Below, piece by piece: positions 49,827 through 58,948 of a stretch of DNA of 64,000 bases; within the stretch, counting starts at the first letter, position 1; each line of letters opens with the position of its first letter. The stretch is taken from NCBI RefSeq assembly GCF_022132145.1, contig NZ_JAJISP010000001.1, positions 806,001 through 870,000 of the forward strand. Direction: 5' to 3'. The notes beneath the pieces were generated by a model. It ran no database searches, was not told where the DNA came from, and saw only the letters and a program-made list of their open reading frames with translations. Source of the DNA: Pseudomonas sp. MMS21 TM103 (GTDB lineage: Bacteria > Pseudomonadota > Gammaproteobacteria > Pseudomonadales > Pseudomonadaceae). The position numbers and the translations under genes are program-made.

Positions 49827-50801
49827 ATGTCCCACCCATTTGCCGCACTTACTCCCGACCTGGTGCTGGATGCCGTGGAAAGCATTGGCTACCTCAGCGA
49901 TGCCCGCATACTGGCGCTCAACAGCTATGAGAACCGCGTCTACCAGGTGGGTATCGAGGACGATACGCCGCTGATCGCCAAGTTCTACCGGCCGCAGCGC
50001 TGGACCGACGCGGCGATTCGCGAGGAGCACAGCTTCACCTTCGAACTGGCCGAATGCGAGGTGCCGGTGGTGGCGCCACTGGTGCGCGATGGCGAGACCC
50101 TATTCGAGCACGCGGGCTTTCGCTTCACCCTGTTCCCGCGGCGCGGCGGCCGCGCCCCGGAGCCGGGCAACCTCGAACAACTGTATCGCCTCGGCCAGTT
50201 GCTCGGCCGCCTGCATGCGGTCGGCTCGCTACGGCCCTTCGCCCACCGCGAAACCCTGCAGGTACAGAACTTCGGCCACGCCTCGCTGGCCACCCTGCTC
50301 GAGGGCAACTTCATTCCGCGCAGCCTGTTGCCGGCTTATGAATCGGTGGCCCGCGACCTGCTCAAGCGCCTTGATGACCTGTTCGCCAACAACCCGGCGC
50401 AGGCGATTCGCCTGCACGGCGACTGCCACCCCGGTAACCTGCTGTGCCGCGACGACACCTTTCATATGGTCGACCTCGACGACTGCCGCATGGGGCCGGC
50501 GGTGCAGGACCTGTGGATGATGCTGGCCGGCGAGCGCCATGAGCGCCTCAGCCAACTGTCCGAACTGATGGACGGTTACCAGGAGTTCCACGACTTCAAC
50601 CCGCGCGAGCTGCCGCTGATCGAGGGCCTGCGCTCCCTGCGCCTGATGCACTACAGCGCCTGGCTGGCGCGGCGCTGGGACGACCCGGCATTCCCCCGCA
50701 GCTTTCCCTGGTTCGGCAGCGAACGCTATTGGGGCGAACAGGTGCTGATGCTGCGCGAGCAACTGGCCGCGCTGGATGAAGAGCCGCTGAGGCTGTTCTG
50801 A
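49827..50801 (+). CDS. srkA: Stress response serine/threonine kinase SrkA (YihE)
   Basis: A 324-residue APH/HipA-fold kinase. The catalytic loop IRLHGDCHPGNLLC and the metal-binding MVDLDDCRMGPAVQDLW are clear. The N-terminus (PFAALTPDLVLDAVESIGYLSDARILALNSYENRVYQVG) matches E. coli YihE/SrkA, which moderates envelope-stress and toxin-mediated death pathways. No dsbA follows here, unlike in E. coli. CGGAG precedes the ATG. Confidence 0.9.
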   Translation: MSHPFAALTPDLVLDAVESIGYLSDARILALNSYENRVYQVGIEDDTPLIAKFYRPQRWTDAAIREEHSFTFELAECEVPVVAPLVRDGETLFEHAGFRFTLFPRRGGRAPEPGNLEQLYRLGQLLGRLHAVGSLRPFAHRETLQVQNFGHASLATLLEGNFIPRSLLPAYESVARDLLKRLDDLFANNPAQAIRLHGDCHPGNLLCRDDTFHMVDLDDCRMGPAVQDLWMMLAGERHERLSQLSELMDGYQEFHDFNPRELPLIEGLRSLRLMHYSAWLARRWDDPAFPRSFPWFGSERYWGEQVLMLREQLAALDEEPLRLF

Positions 50802-51065
50802 TCTGAGGGGCAACGGCAAGCGCAACAACCCCTGGCCCGCCTGGGATCATCGAGCAGGCCGAGCGCATGCCGTCATCGCGGCTTGCGCCGGCACGGGCCA
50901 GGTTGGTGCGGGGGGTTGCGGCGGAACATAGGCTCCAGGGCTGTAACGCCCGCGTTACGCAAATCAGGGTTTCCCCTGACAGGAAAAACCTGAACCTGCA
51001 GACAAGAGTCGCGCCGCACGACTAGAATCCAGGGCTTTCGTTAGCAGCCTAAGCAAGGACTCTGC
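50802..51065. other. srkA-rarD spacer with imperfect dyads
   Basis: 264 bases with no gene. It contains a long-range dyad (CTGGCCCG near 50835 and CGGGCCAG near 50897) and the leader of rarD with AAGGA before the ATG. No clear promoter elements. Confidence 0.4.
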
Positions 51066-51953
51066 ATGGCCACCGTCAACCCGCGCCGCGGGTACATTCT
51101 CGGCCTCACCGCCTACGTCATCTGGGGCCTGTTCCCGCTCTATTTCAAAGCCATCCAGAATGTCCCCTCGCTGGAAATCATCGTCCACCGCGCACTCTGG
51201 TCGGCGGTCTTCGGCGCCGCGCTGTTGCTGGTCTGGAAACATCCGGGCTGGCTGCGCGAGCTGCGCGACAACCCCAAGCGTCTGGCGGTACTGGCGCTAA
51301 GCGGCCTGCTGATCGCCAGCAACTGGCTGGTGTATGTCTGGGCGGTGAACCACGAGCGCATGCTTGAGGCCGCACTCGGCTACTACATCAACCCGCTGGT
51401 CAATGTGCTGCTCGGCATGCTGTTGCTCGGTGAACGCCTGCGCCGCCTGCAATGGCTGGCAGTCGGCCTGGCCGCCGCAGGCGTGGCGCAGCAAGTGTGG
51501 CAGCTCGGCAGCCTGCCCTGGGTGTCACTGGTGCTGGCGCTGAGCTTCGGTTTCTATGGCCTTATCCGCAAACAGGCACCGGTCGCCGCGCTGCCCGGCC
51601 TGGTGGTGGAAACCTGGCTGCTGTTGCCCTTGGCGATCGGCTGGCTGCTCTGGAATCCGGCTGCCATGAGCAGCCAGGGCGAATTCTGGAGCACTCCCGA
51701 GGCACTCTGGTTGATCGCGGCCGGACCCATCACCCTGATCCCGCTGGTGTGCTTCAACGCCGCCGCGCGCCACCTGCCCTACACCACCCTGGGCTTTCTG
51801 CAATACATCGCACCGACCCTGGTGCTGATCCTGGCGGTCGCGGTCTTCGGCGAGCGCTTCGATTCAAGCAAGCTGCTGGCCTTTATCTGCATCTGGGCGG
51901 GCCTGGCGCTCTACAGCCTCGATGCCTGGCTGACCCTGCGCAAGCGCGGCTGA
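51066..51953 (+). CDS. rarD: EamA-family permease RarD
   Basis: A 295-residue inner-membrane protein with ten predicted helices in two EamA repeats. RGYILGLTAYVIWGLFPLYFK at the start and WLVYVWAVNHERMLEAALGYYINPL in the middle are RarD hallmarks. The name comes from a chloramphenicol-sensitivity phenotype in relatives; the physiological substrate is unknown. A 12-base perfect palindromic hairpin follows its stop. Confidence 0.92.
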   Translation: MATVNPRRGYILGLTAYVIWGLFPLYFKAIQNVPSLEIIVHRALWSAVFGAALLLVWKHPGWLRELRDNPKRLAVLALSGLLIASNWLVYVWAVNHERMLEAALGYYINPLVNVLLGMLLLGERLRRLQWLAVGLAAAGVAQQVWQLGSLPWVSLVLALSFGFYGLIRKQAPVAALPGLVVETWLLLPLAIGWLLWNPAAMSSQGEFWSTPEALWLIAAGPITLIPLVCFNAAARHLPYTTLGFLQYIAPTLVLILAVAVFGERFDSSKLLAFICIWAGLALYSLDAWLTLRKRG

Positions 51954-51961
51954 CGCCGGCC

Positions 51962-51987
51962 GGTGGGGCGGACACGTCCGCCCCACC
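51962..51987 (+). terminator. Perfect hairpin after rarD
   Basis: GGTGGGGCGGAC (51962-51973) and GTCCGCCCCACC (51976-51987) are perfect reverse complements; a realistic fold is a 10-bp stem with a six-base loop. No T run follows, so it is a weak terminator or a degenerate REP-like unit. Confidence 0.55.
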
Positions 51988-52072
51988 CAACCACTGCGCC
52001 AGAGGCTGCACAAAAAACAACCAATACAGCGCACTCCACGGCGCGCCTGGGCTGCAGCCATCCATCCCAACC

Positions 52073-52081
52073 TTATCCACA
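52073..52081 (+). promoter_or_regulatory. Consensus DnaA box
   Basis: Perfect TTATCCACA. First of two same-orientation boxes 112 bases apart in a convergent spacer. Confidence 0.5.
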
Positions 52082-52184
52082 GAAGCATCCCCGGCCTGTG
52101 TGCACAAGTTATTGAAATAGCTGCTTTTTCAACCAACTCCAGGAGAGCCGCGGGGGACTAGCAGGACAGCCGGGGCTCCCCAGC

Positions 52185-52193
52185 TTATCCACA
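52185..52193 (+). promoter_or_regulatory. Consensus DnaA box
   Basis: Perfect TTATCCACA. Second box of the pair. Confidence 0.5.
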
Positions 52194-52313
52194 GCGATAC
52201 CCACGCCAGCTGGGGATATGTGCAGACCCGTCCAGAGACTGGTTGTGAACATATCAAACGCCGTCGCGCTCGTTTTCCGGCGTGCGCAGTAAGCGAGCGT
52301 TTTTCACCCGCGC

Positions 52314-52832
52314 TCAGGCATCGGTACGCAGATTGAGCTCCACCATCAGGTCATCGGCGAGGGTTTCCAGCTTGGCCTGCAACACATCCAGGGATAGCTC
52401 CTGTGGCACCGCCAGCTGCGCTTCGGCGTGGAACAGCAACTCGCTGCTCATGGGCGCCGGCGTCACTTCGGTGATCAGGCTTTCCAGGTTGACCCCGTGC
52501 TCGGCGAGCAAGCGGGTGATATCGCGGATGATGCCCGGACGGTCATTGCCGATCAGGTCGAGATGAATCGGCTTCCAGCTACCGGAGAGTTCAACGCCAC
52601 CATGCTCCAGGAGCACGCGGATGCCCTCGACACTCAGGCCCTGCAGCGCCTCGACCAGTTCGGCGTGGGCCTTGGCCGGCACCGCAACGCGCAGAATCCC
52701 GGCGAACTGGCCGGCCATGCGCGACATGCGACTTTCCAGCCAATTGCCGCCGTGGTCGGCCACGCACTGGGCGAGACGCTCGACCAGCCCGGGTTGATCC
52801 TTGGCGATTACGGTAAGTACCAGATGATCCAT
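52314..52832 (-). CDS. gcvR: GcvR-like ACT-domain regulator
   Basis: A 172-residue protein with two ACT domains: residues 1-75 (MDHLVLTVIAKDQPGLVERLAQCVADHGG) and about 88-165 (LDLIGNDRPGIIRDITRLLAEHGVNLESL). This matches GcvR, the glycine-responsive partner that counteracts GcvA at the glycine-cleavage operon in E. coli. In pseudomonads the partner is not established. A CA-type motif precedes its GAGAGG Shine-Dalgarno. The gene symbol is by family only. Confidence 0.8.
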   Translation of the reverse strand: MDHLVLTVIAKDQPGLVERLAQCVADHGGNWLESRMSRMAGQFAGILRVAVPAKAHAELVEALQGLSVEGIRVLLEHGGVELSGSWKPIHLDLIGNDRPGIIRDITRLLAEHGVNLESLITEVTPAPMSSELLFHAEAQLAVPQELSLDVLQAKLETLADDLMVELNLRTDA

Positions 52833-52845
52833 GACAAGCCTCTCG

Positions 52846-52853
52846 TTGTTGTT
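52846..52853 (-). promoter_or_regulatory. Candidate Hfq/Crc CA motif before gcvR-like gene
   Basis: On the minus strand AACAACAA, an exact AANAANAA, lies just upstream of the Shine-Dalgarno. Position suits translational repression by Hfq/Crc. Pattern evidence only. Confidence 0.45.
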
Positions 52854-52900
52854 CAGCAGTCAGGTAAGGGATAACCGTGCGCAGGGCAGCGGCTCCGTGT

Positions 52901-53362
52901 TCAGTCGCCGTCTGGTGGCGATAATTCCAGCCAGTAGGTGTGGAACAGCTCGTCGCGCACATAGCCGAGCCGCTCGTACAGCGCCTGCCCAGCCAGATTG
53001 CTCTTTGCCGTCTGCAACTGCAAACCACAGGCGCCGGTTGTTTCGGCATGGCGCCGGGCGGTGTTCATCAGCGCTTCGCCAACCCCCTGTCGCCTGGCGA
53101 CTTCGCTGACATAGAGGTCGCTCAACAGCCAGGCCGGCTGCAGCGCCAGCGAAGCATGAAACGGGTAGAGCTGGACGAAGCCAAGCGCCCGCCCCTGCGC
53201 ATCACGCGCCAGAAACAGCACCGAGTCGCCTCGGCTAAGGCGCGCCGCCAGAAATACGCGGATCGCCGCCAGCGGCTTGTCCTCCCTATAGAACTGCAGG
53301 TAGCCGGCAAACAATCGGGTCAGATCGTCGAGATCGGCCGAACTGGCCGCGTCTATGTGCAT
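52901..53362 (-). CDS. GNAT family N-acetyltransferase
   Basis: A 153-residue GCN5-related acetyltransferase. The acetyl-CoA-binding motif A reads VARRQGVGEALMNTARRHA (Q/RxxGxG/A) and is preceded by a beta-strand LSDLYVSE; the C-terminal KSNLAGQALYERLGYVRDE is the usual motif B. GGAGG precedes the ATG. The substrate is not predictable. It lies 68 bases upstream of the gcvR-like gene on the same strand. Confidence 0.88.
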   Translation of the reverse strand: MHIDAASSADLDDLTRLFAGYLQFYREDKPLAAIRVFLAARLSRGDSVLFLARDAQGRALGFVQLYPFHASLALQPAWLLSDLYVSEVARRQGVGEALMNTARRHAETTGACGLQLQTAKSNLAGQALYERLGYVRDELFHTYWLELSPPDGD

Positions 53363-53727
53363 AGGTCCATTCCTCCGCTAACTCAGACCGCACCACATCC
53401 CTGCTGCGCTTGCGCTCGGCAAGTCAGTATCACCAAACCTTCTACTACGGTCGTCGGAGTATAGGCAGCCCGACAAACAGGCGCCGCAAGACTTGGCGCG
53501 AATAATGTGTACGGTTTTAATATTTTTATGAAACAATAATTGCCTATTTTGAGAACATAACGTCCTCACCGTGACTGCAAAGCGTCTCTTGGTCGTACAA
53601 CGACGCACACCCACTGATTTTCCCAGAATCTTGATGTAGTATGCCGCGCCTTGGACTACAAGACTTTTTCCCCGGTCCGAAGCGGCTATCGAGTAGAGCT
53701 GAAGAGCTGAGCAGAGTGAGGCAAGTG
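53363..53727. other. Divergent promoter region GNAT / glcB
   Basis: A 365-base spacer. The segment from about 53510 to 53570 is strikingly A/T rich (TTTTAATATTTTTATGAAAC, AATAATTGCCTATTTTG) in a GC-rich context and is a likely promoter/UP-element zone for malate synthase. A frame open from 53641 would extend GlcB by 29 residues, but family length argues against it. Confidence 0.5.
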
Positions 53728-55905
53728 ATGACTGATCGCGTTCAAGTAGGTGGCCTGCAGGTCGCCAAAGTGCTGTTCGACTTCGTGAACAACGAAGCCA
53801 TCCCTGGTACCGGCATCGCTGCCGACAAGTTCTGGTCCGGCGCCGAAGCCGTGATCAACGAGCTGGCCCCGAAAAACCGTGCCCTGCTGGTCAAGCGCGA
53901 CGAGATCCAGGCACAGATCGACGGCTGGCACCAGGCCCGCGCCGGTCAGGCCCATGATGCGGCCGCCTACAAAGCCTTCCTCGAGGAGATCGGCTACCTG
54001 CTGCCGCAGCCGGCCGACTTCCAGGCCAGCACCGAGAACGTCGACGAAGAAATCGCCCGTCTGGCCGGCCCGCAGCTGGTGGTGCCGGTGATGAACGCGC
54101 GCTTCGCCCTCAACGCTTCCAACGCCCGCTGGGGCTCGCTGTACGATGCCCTGTACGGCACCGACGTGATTTCCGCAGAAGGCGGCGCCGAGAAAGGCAA
54201 GGGTTACAACAAGGTTCGCGGTGACAAGGTCATCGCCTTCGCCCGCGCCTTCCTCGACCAGGCTGCACCGCTGGCCGCCGGCTCCCACGTCGACGCCACC
54301 GGCTACCGCATCGAAGCCGGCAAACTGCTGGTCAGCCTCAAGGGCGGCAGCAACAGCGGCCTGCTCGACGACGGCCAACTGGCTGGCTTCCAGGGCGATG
54401 CCCAGGCGCCGATCGCCGTGCTGCTCAAGCACAATGGCCTGCACTTCGAAATCCAGATCGACGCCAGCACCCCGATCGGCCAGACCGACCCTGCCGGCGT
54501 CAAAGACCTGCTGATGGAAGCCGCACTGACCACCATCATGGACTGCGAAGACTCGATCGCCGCCGTCGATGCCGATGACAAGGTGGTGGTTTACCGCAAC
54601 TGGCTGGGCCTGATGAAAGGCGACCTGGCCGAGAGCGTGTCCAAGGCCGGCCAGACCTTTACCCGCACCATGAACCCGGACCGGGTCTACACCCAGGCCG
54701 ACGGCGGCGAGCTGACCCTGCACGGGCGCAGCCTGCTGTTCATCCGCAACGTCGGTCACCTGATGACCATCGACGCCATCGTCGACAGTCAGGGCTTCGA
54801 GGTTCCGGAAGGCATCATGGACGGTCTGCTGACCAGCCTGATCGCCATCCACAACCTCAATGGCAACACCAGCCGCAAGAACACCCGCACCGGTTCGATC
54901 TACATCGTCAAGCCGAAGATGCACGGTCCGGAAGAAGTCGCCTTCACCAGCGAACTGTTCGGTCGCGTCGAGGACGTGCTCAACCTGCCGCGCAACACCC
55001 TGAAAGTCGGCATCATGGACGAAGAGCGGCGCACCACGGTCAACCTCAAGGCCTGCATCAAGGCGGCCAGCGAGCGTGTGGTGTTCATCAACACCGGTTT
55101 CCTCGACCGCACCGGCGACGAGATCCACACCTCGATGGAAGCCGGCGCCATGGTGCGCAAAGCCGCCATGAAGAGCCAGAAGTGGATCGCCGCCTACGAA
55201 GACAACAACGTCGACGCAGGCCTGGCCTGCGGCCTGCAGGGTCGTGCGCAGATCGGCAAGGGCATGTGGGCCATGCCCGACCTGATGGCGGCGATGCTCG
55301 AACAGAAAATCGCCCACCCGCTGGCCGGCGCCAACACCGCCTGGGTCCCCTCGCCGACTGCCGCCGCCCTGCACGTGCTGCACTACCACCAGGTCGACGT
55401 GTTCGCCCGTCAGGCCGAGCTGGCCAAACGTGCGCCGGCTTCGCTGGACGACATCCTGAGCATTCCGCTGGCCGCCGAGACCAACTGGACGCCCGAGGAA
55501 ATCCAGAACGAACTGGACAACAACTCGCAGGGCATCCTCGGTTACGTGGTGCGCTGGATCGACCAGGGTGTCGGCTGCTCCAAGGTGCCGGACATCAACG
55601 ACATCGGCCTGATGGAAGACCGCGCCACCCTGCGTATCTCCAGCCAGCACATGGCCAACTGGCTGCGCCACGGCGTAGTCACCCTGGAACAGGTGGTCGA
55701 GAGCCTCAAGCGCATGGCGCCAGTGGTCGATCGGCAGAACGCCAGCGACCCGCTGTACCGTCCGCTGGCGCCGGACTTCGACAGCAACATCGCCTTCCAG
55801 GCGGCCCTGGAACTGGTGGTCGAAGGCACCAAGCAGCCCAATGGCTACACCGAGCCGGTTCTGCACCGCCGTCGCCGCGAATTCAAGGCCAAGAACGGCC
55901 TGTAA
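53728..55905 (+). CDS. glcB: Malate synthase G
   Basis: Condenses glyoxylate with acetyl-CoA to malate, needed for growth on acetate, fatty acids and glycolate. The 725-residue length from ATG 53728 equals the pseudomonad enzyme; GAGG lies upstream. Typical segments include [48 protein letters not shown] and the C-terminal [21 protein letters not shown] strong terminator follows. It links with the fatty-acid degradation genes in this window. Confidence 0.97.
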   Translation: MTDRVQVGGLQVAKVLFDFVNNEAIPGTGIAADKFWSGAEAVINELAPKNRALLVKRDEIQAQIDGWHQARAGQAHDAAAYKAFLEEIGYLLPQPADFQASTENVDEEIARLAGPQLVVPVMNARFALNASNARWGSLYDALYGTDVISAEGGAEKGKGYNKVRGDKVIAFARAFLDQAAPLAAGSHVDATGYRIEAGKLLVSLKGGSNSGLLDDGQLAGFQGDAQAPIAVLLKHNGLHFEIQIDASTPIGQTDPAGVKDLLMEAALTTIMDCEDSIAAVDADDKVVVYRNWLGLMKGDLAESVSKAGQTFTRTMNPDRVYTQADGGELTLHGRSLLFIRNVGHLMTIDAIVDSQGFEVPEGIMDGLLTSLIAIHNLNGNTSRKNTRTGSIYIVKPKMHGPEEVAFTSELFGRVEDVLNLPRNTLKVGIMDEERRTTVNLKACIKAASERVVFINTGFLDRTGDEIHTSMEAGAMVRKAAMKSQKWIAAYEDNNVDAGLACGLQGRAQIGKGMWAMPDLMAAMLEQKIAHPLAGANTAWVPSPTAAALHVLHYHQVDVFARQAELAKRAPASLDDILSIPLAAETNWTPEEIQNELDNNSQGILGYVVRWIDQGVGCSKVPDINDIGLMEDRATLRISSQHMANWLRHGVVTLEQVVESLKRMAPVVDRQNASDPLYRPLAPDFDSNIAFQAALELVVEGTKQPNGYTEPVLHRRRREFKAKNGL

Positions 55906-55928
55906 TCCGCTGCTGCCGCAACACCGAG

Positions 55929-55954
55929 AAACCGCCCTCCGGGGCGGTTTTTTT
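55929..55954 (+). terminator. Intrinsic terminator of glcB
   Basis: AAACCGCCC (55929-55937) pairs with GGGCGGTTT (55942-55950), loop TCCG, followed by T to a total run of seven. Confidence 0.93.
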
Positions 55955-56086
55955 ATGCCTATGCCGTCAACGCCAGGCGGGGCTTCAGAAGTGCAACAGC
56001 CAAGCGCAACCGCGTCCGGTTCGGCTGCGTCGTGCCCAGTGCTGGTGAGCAGGCGTCCAGTTACACCCGACTGGTCACTGTTGGAT

Positions 56087-56836
56087 TCAACGACTCATCG
56101 GCCCCAGCACCGGCTGGGCGCGGAAATGGCTGTGGCCACTGATCGGCGCGCCGGCCTGGCGCAGGGCCTCGCGCTGTTCGGCGATGGGCGTGCGCGCGGC
56201 GATCATCTCGTAGGCGCCGAGGCGAGCGAAGGGGGGCAGCGCCAGGGCCGTATCGACCAACGCGGCCAGCTTCGGCCAGCGCGCGGCGTCGACGCGGTAG
56301 CGGGCGAACTGGGCGTTGCGCATGAAGCAGGCGATGGCAATGTCGGCAATCGACAACTCGCCGAACAGCCAGCCGTGAGCCGGCAGCCGGGCCTCCAGAT
56401 AGTCGAAGATGGCCGGCAGATCCTCGTCATAGGTCTTCTGCAGCAGCGCCTGGTCCGGCTCGCGACCCCACACCGCGCGGCCGATCACCAGCTGGTTGAA
56501 CAGCTGCCAGATGACCACCTGGCCCATCCGGCTGTCGGCGTATTCCTCCAGCCAGCGGGCCTGGGCCCGCACGGCGATGTCCTCGGGGTACAGGCGCGGC
56601 TCGGGGTAGCGCTCCTCCAGGTACTGGCAGATCACCGAAGAATCGTTGAGCACCAGGTCGCCGTCCACCAGCACCGGAATCTGCCGCAGCGGGCTGAGGC
56701 GGGCGAACTCGTCGTTGCCGTAGAAGGGCACGATGGGATCAACCTCGTAGGCCACCCCTTTCAGTTCCAGCAACACCAGGGCCTTGCGCACATAGGGTGA
56801 CAGGTAGGAGCCGATGATCAGCAGCGGTTGCGCCAT
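56087..56836 (-). CDS. Glutathione S-transferase family protein
   Basis: A 249-residue two-domain GST. The thioredoxin-like N-domain shows LLIIGSYLSPYVRKALVLLELKG, RQIPVLVDGDLVLNDSSVICQYLEERYP with the cis-Pro and the glutathione gamma-Glu contact (DSS). The helical C-domain has WLFGELSIADIAIACFMRNA with the N-capping box. The substrate is unknown. It is convergent with glcB and divergent from the DUF294 gene. Confidence 0.9.
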   Translation of the reverse strand: MAQPLLIIGSYLSPYVRKALVLLELKGVAYEVDPIVPFYGNDEFARLSPLRQIPVLVDGDLVLNDSSVICQYLEERYPEPRLYPEDIAVRAQARWLEEYADSRMGQVVIWQLFNQLVIGRAVWGREPDQALLQKTYDEDLPAIFDYLEARLPAHGWLFGELSIADIAIACFMRNAQFARYRVDAARWPKLAALVDTALALPPFARLGAYEMIAARTPIAEQREALRQAGAPISGHSHFRAQPVLGPMSR

Positions 56837-57016
56837 GGGAATATCCTTGTTGTCGATGGATAGAACGCAGTTTTACTGCCAACTCCGCGCCTGTACAGCG
56901 CGTAAATCCAGGCCCTGCGGGACGGCCAGGCGACACCGACTAGACTTACGTCCAATGGGCACCCTGGCCGTTGCGGCCGACCATAGTCATTCACAGTTGC
57001 TTCGAGGCCGCGCGGC

Positions 57017-58948
57017 ATGAGCAAATCGGACGCTTACACCCAGGCGGGCAAGACAGCGGTGCTGCAGAACATCCACGGCACCGTGGAGTTCCTGCAGAAA
57101 TACCCCCCGTTCAACCAGATGGACATGGCCCACCTGGCCTATCTGGTGGAAAACTGCCAGCTGCGCTTCTACAGCGCAGGCGAGACCATCATCAAGCCGA
57201 CCGACGGGCCGGTCGAATACTTCTACATCGTCAAGCAGGGTCATGTGCATGGCGAGCGCCCGCACTCGGCCAAACGCGGCAGCGAAACCACCTTCGAGAT
57301 CACCAGCGGCGAATGCTTTCCGCTGGCGGCGCTGATTGGCGACCGGGCCACCCGCACCGAACACCTGGCCGCCGAAGACACCTTCTGCCTGCTATTGAGC
57401 AAGCAGGCCTTCGTCAAGCTGTTCTCGCTGTCCAACCCGTTTCGCGACTTCGCCCTGCGTGGGGTCAGCAGCCTGCTCGACCAGGTCAACCAGCAGGTCC
57501 AGATGCGGGCGGTGGAAAGCCTCGGCGCGCAGTATTCGCTGGACACCCGCCTGGGTGAACTGGCCATGCGCCAGCCGATCAGTTGCCCGCCCGCCACGCC
57601 GCTGCGCCAGGCCGTGCAGCTGATGCACGAACAGCACGTCGGCAGCATCGTCATCGTCGATCCGGCGCACAAGCCCCTGGGCATTTTCACCCTGCGCGAC
57701 CTGCGCCGGGTGATCGCCGACGGCAGCTCGCTGGATCAGGCGATCGACAGCCTGATGACGCTCGAGCCGTTCTACCTGCCGCCCGACGCCAGTGCCTTCG
57801 AGGCGGCAATCGCCATGACCGAGCGGCATATCGCCCACATCTGCCTGGTCGACCACGAACGCCTGTGCGGCGTGGTTTCCGAGCGCGACCTGTTCTCCCT
57901 GCAGCGGGTCGACCTGGTCCACCTGGCCCGCACCATCCGCCATGCCGGCACGGTCGCGACCCTGGCCGCGCTGCGCAGCGATATCCAGCAACTGGTCGAC
58001 CGCATGCTCGCCCACGGCGCCAGCTCGACCCAGATCACCCACATCATCACCCTGTTCAACGACCACACCGTGTGCCGGGTGATCGAACTGACCCTGGAAG
58101 ACCTCGGCGATCCCGGCGTGCCCTTCACCTGGCTGTGCTTCGGCAGCGAGGGCCGCCGCGAACAGACCCTGCACACCGACCAGGACAACGGCATCCTGTT
58201 CGAGGCCAGCGACGCGGTGACCGCCGCCGACATGCGCCGACGCCTGCTGCCGCTGGCCGCCGAGATCAACCAACGCCTGGCCCTGTGCGGTTTCACCCTG
58301 TGCAAGGGCAACATCATGGCCGGCAACCCGGAGCTGTGCCTGTCACGCCACGAATGGACGCGGCGCTTCAACAGCTTTATCGATGAAGCGACCCCGGAAA
58401 ACCTGCTCAAATCGAGCATCTACTTCGACCTGCGGGTGGTCTGGGGCGATCCCTACGGTTGTGACCTGGTGCGCCAGGGCCTGCTCAAGCAGGTCGCCGG
58501 CAACAGCCTGTTCCAGCGCATGATGGCCGAGAACGCCCTGCGCCAGCGCCCACCGGTTGGGCGTTTCCGTGATTTCGTGGTGGCCCGCAAGGGCGTCGAG
58601 AAAGACACCCTCGACCTCAAGGTGCAGGGCCTGACCCCTTTCGTCGATGGCGCCCGCCTTCTCGCCCTGGCCAATGGCATCGAAGCCTGCAACACCCTGG
58701 AGCGCCTGCGCGAGCTGATCGCCAAGGGGGTGATCGAGCCGCTCGATGGCGCGGCCTATGAAGAGGCCTATCACTTCATCCAGCAGACGCGCATGCAGCA
58801 ACATCAACTGCAAGCCCAGCAGGATCGCCCCTACTCCAACCGGATCGATCCCGACAGCCTCAACCAGCTCGATCGGCGCATCCTGCGCGAGGCCTTTCGC
58901 CAGGCCCAGCGCCTGCAAAGCAGCCTGACATTGCGTTATCAGCTATGA
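57017..58948 (+). CDS. Signalling protein with cNMP-binding, CBS and DUF294 nucleotidyltransferase domains
   Basis: A 643-residue cytoplasmic protein. Domains in order: a cyclic-nucleotide-binding fold at about 25-150 (YSAGETIIKPTDGPVEYFYIVKQG), two CBS repeats at about 175-295 (QAVQLMHEQHVGSIVIVD, AAIAMTERHIAHICLVD), a GlnD-like nucleotidyltransferase of the DUF294 family at about 335-470 (CFGSEGRREQTLHTDQDNG, with the metal-binding Asp pair) and a DUF294_C helical domain. It overlaps the exonuclease gene by four bases. Homologues sit near sodium:solute symporters in pseudomonads, suggesting control of acetate-type uptake, but the target is unproven. Confidence 0.87.
   Translation: MSKSDAYTQAGKTAVLQNIHGTVEFLQKYPPFNQMDMAHLAYLVENCQLRFYSAGETIIKPTDGPVEYFYIVKQGHVHGERPHSAKRGSETTFEITSGECFPLAALIGDRATRTEHLAAEDTFCLLLSKQAFVKLFSLSNPFRDFALRGVSSLLDQVNQQVQMRAVESLGAQYSLDTRLGELAMRQPISCPPATPLRQAVQLMHEQHVGSIVIVDPAHKPLGIFTLRDLRRVIADGSSLDQAIDSLMTLEPFYLPPDASAFEAAIAMTERHIAHICLVDHERLCGVVSERDLFSLQRVDLVHLARTIRHAGTVATLAALRSDIQQLVDRMLAHGASSTQITHIITLFNDHTVCRVIELTLEDLGDPGVPFTWLCFGSEGRREQTLHTDQDNGILFEASDAVTAADMRRRLLPLAAEINQRLALCGFTLCKGNIMAGNPELCLSRHEWTRRFNSFIDEATPENLLKSSIYFDLRVVWGDPYGCDLVRQGLLKQVAGNSLFQRMMAENALRQRPPVGRFRDFVVARKGVEKDTLDLKVQGLTPFVDGARLLALANGIEACNTLERLRELIAKGVIEPLDGAAYEEAYHFIQQTRMQQHQLQAQQDRPYSNRIDPDSLNQLDRRILREAFRQAQRLQSSLTLRYQL

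Larger units (their letters stand above)
52014..52313. other. Intergenic region with two consensus DnaA boxes
   Basis: About 300 bases between the 3' ends of rarD and the gcvR-like gene with no supportable gene. It contains TTATCCACA twice in the same orientation (52073-52081 and 52185-52193), a related TGTGCACAA at about 52100-52108 and a GATATGTGCA. Being between converging genes, it is unlikely to be a promoter. Confidence 0.55.

Noticed and set aside
53641..53727. N-terminal extension of malate synthase G
   Set aside because: The ATG at 53728 gives the standard 725 residues and a GAGG site; the extra 29 residues are not family-like.
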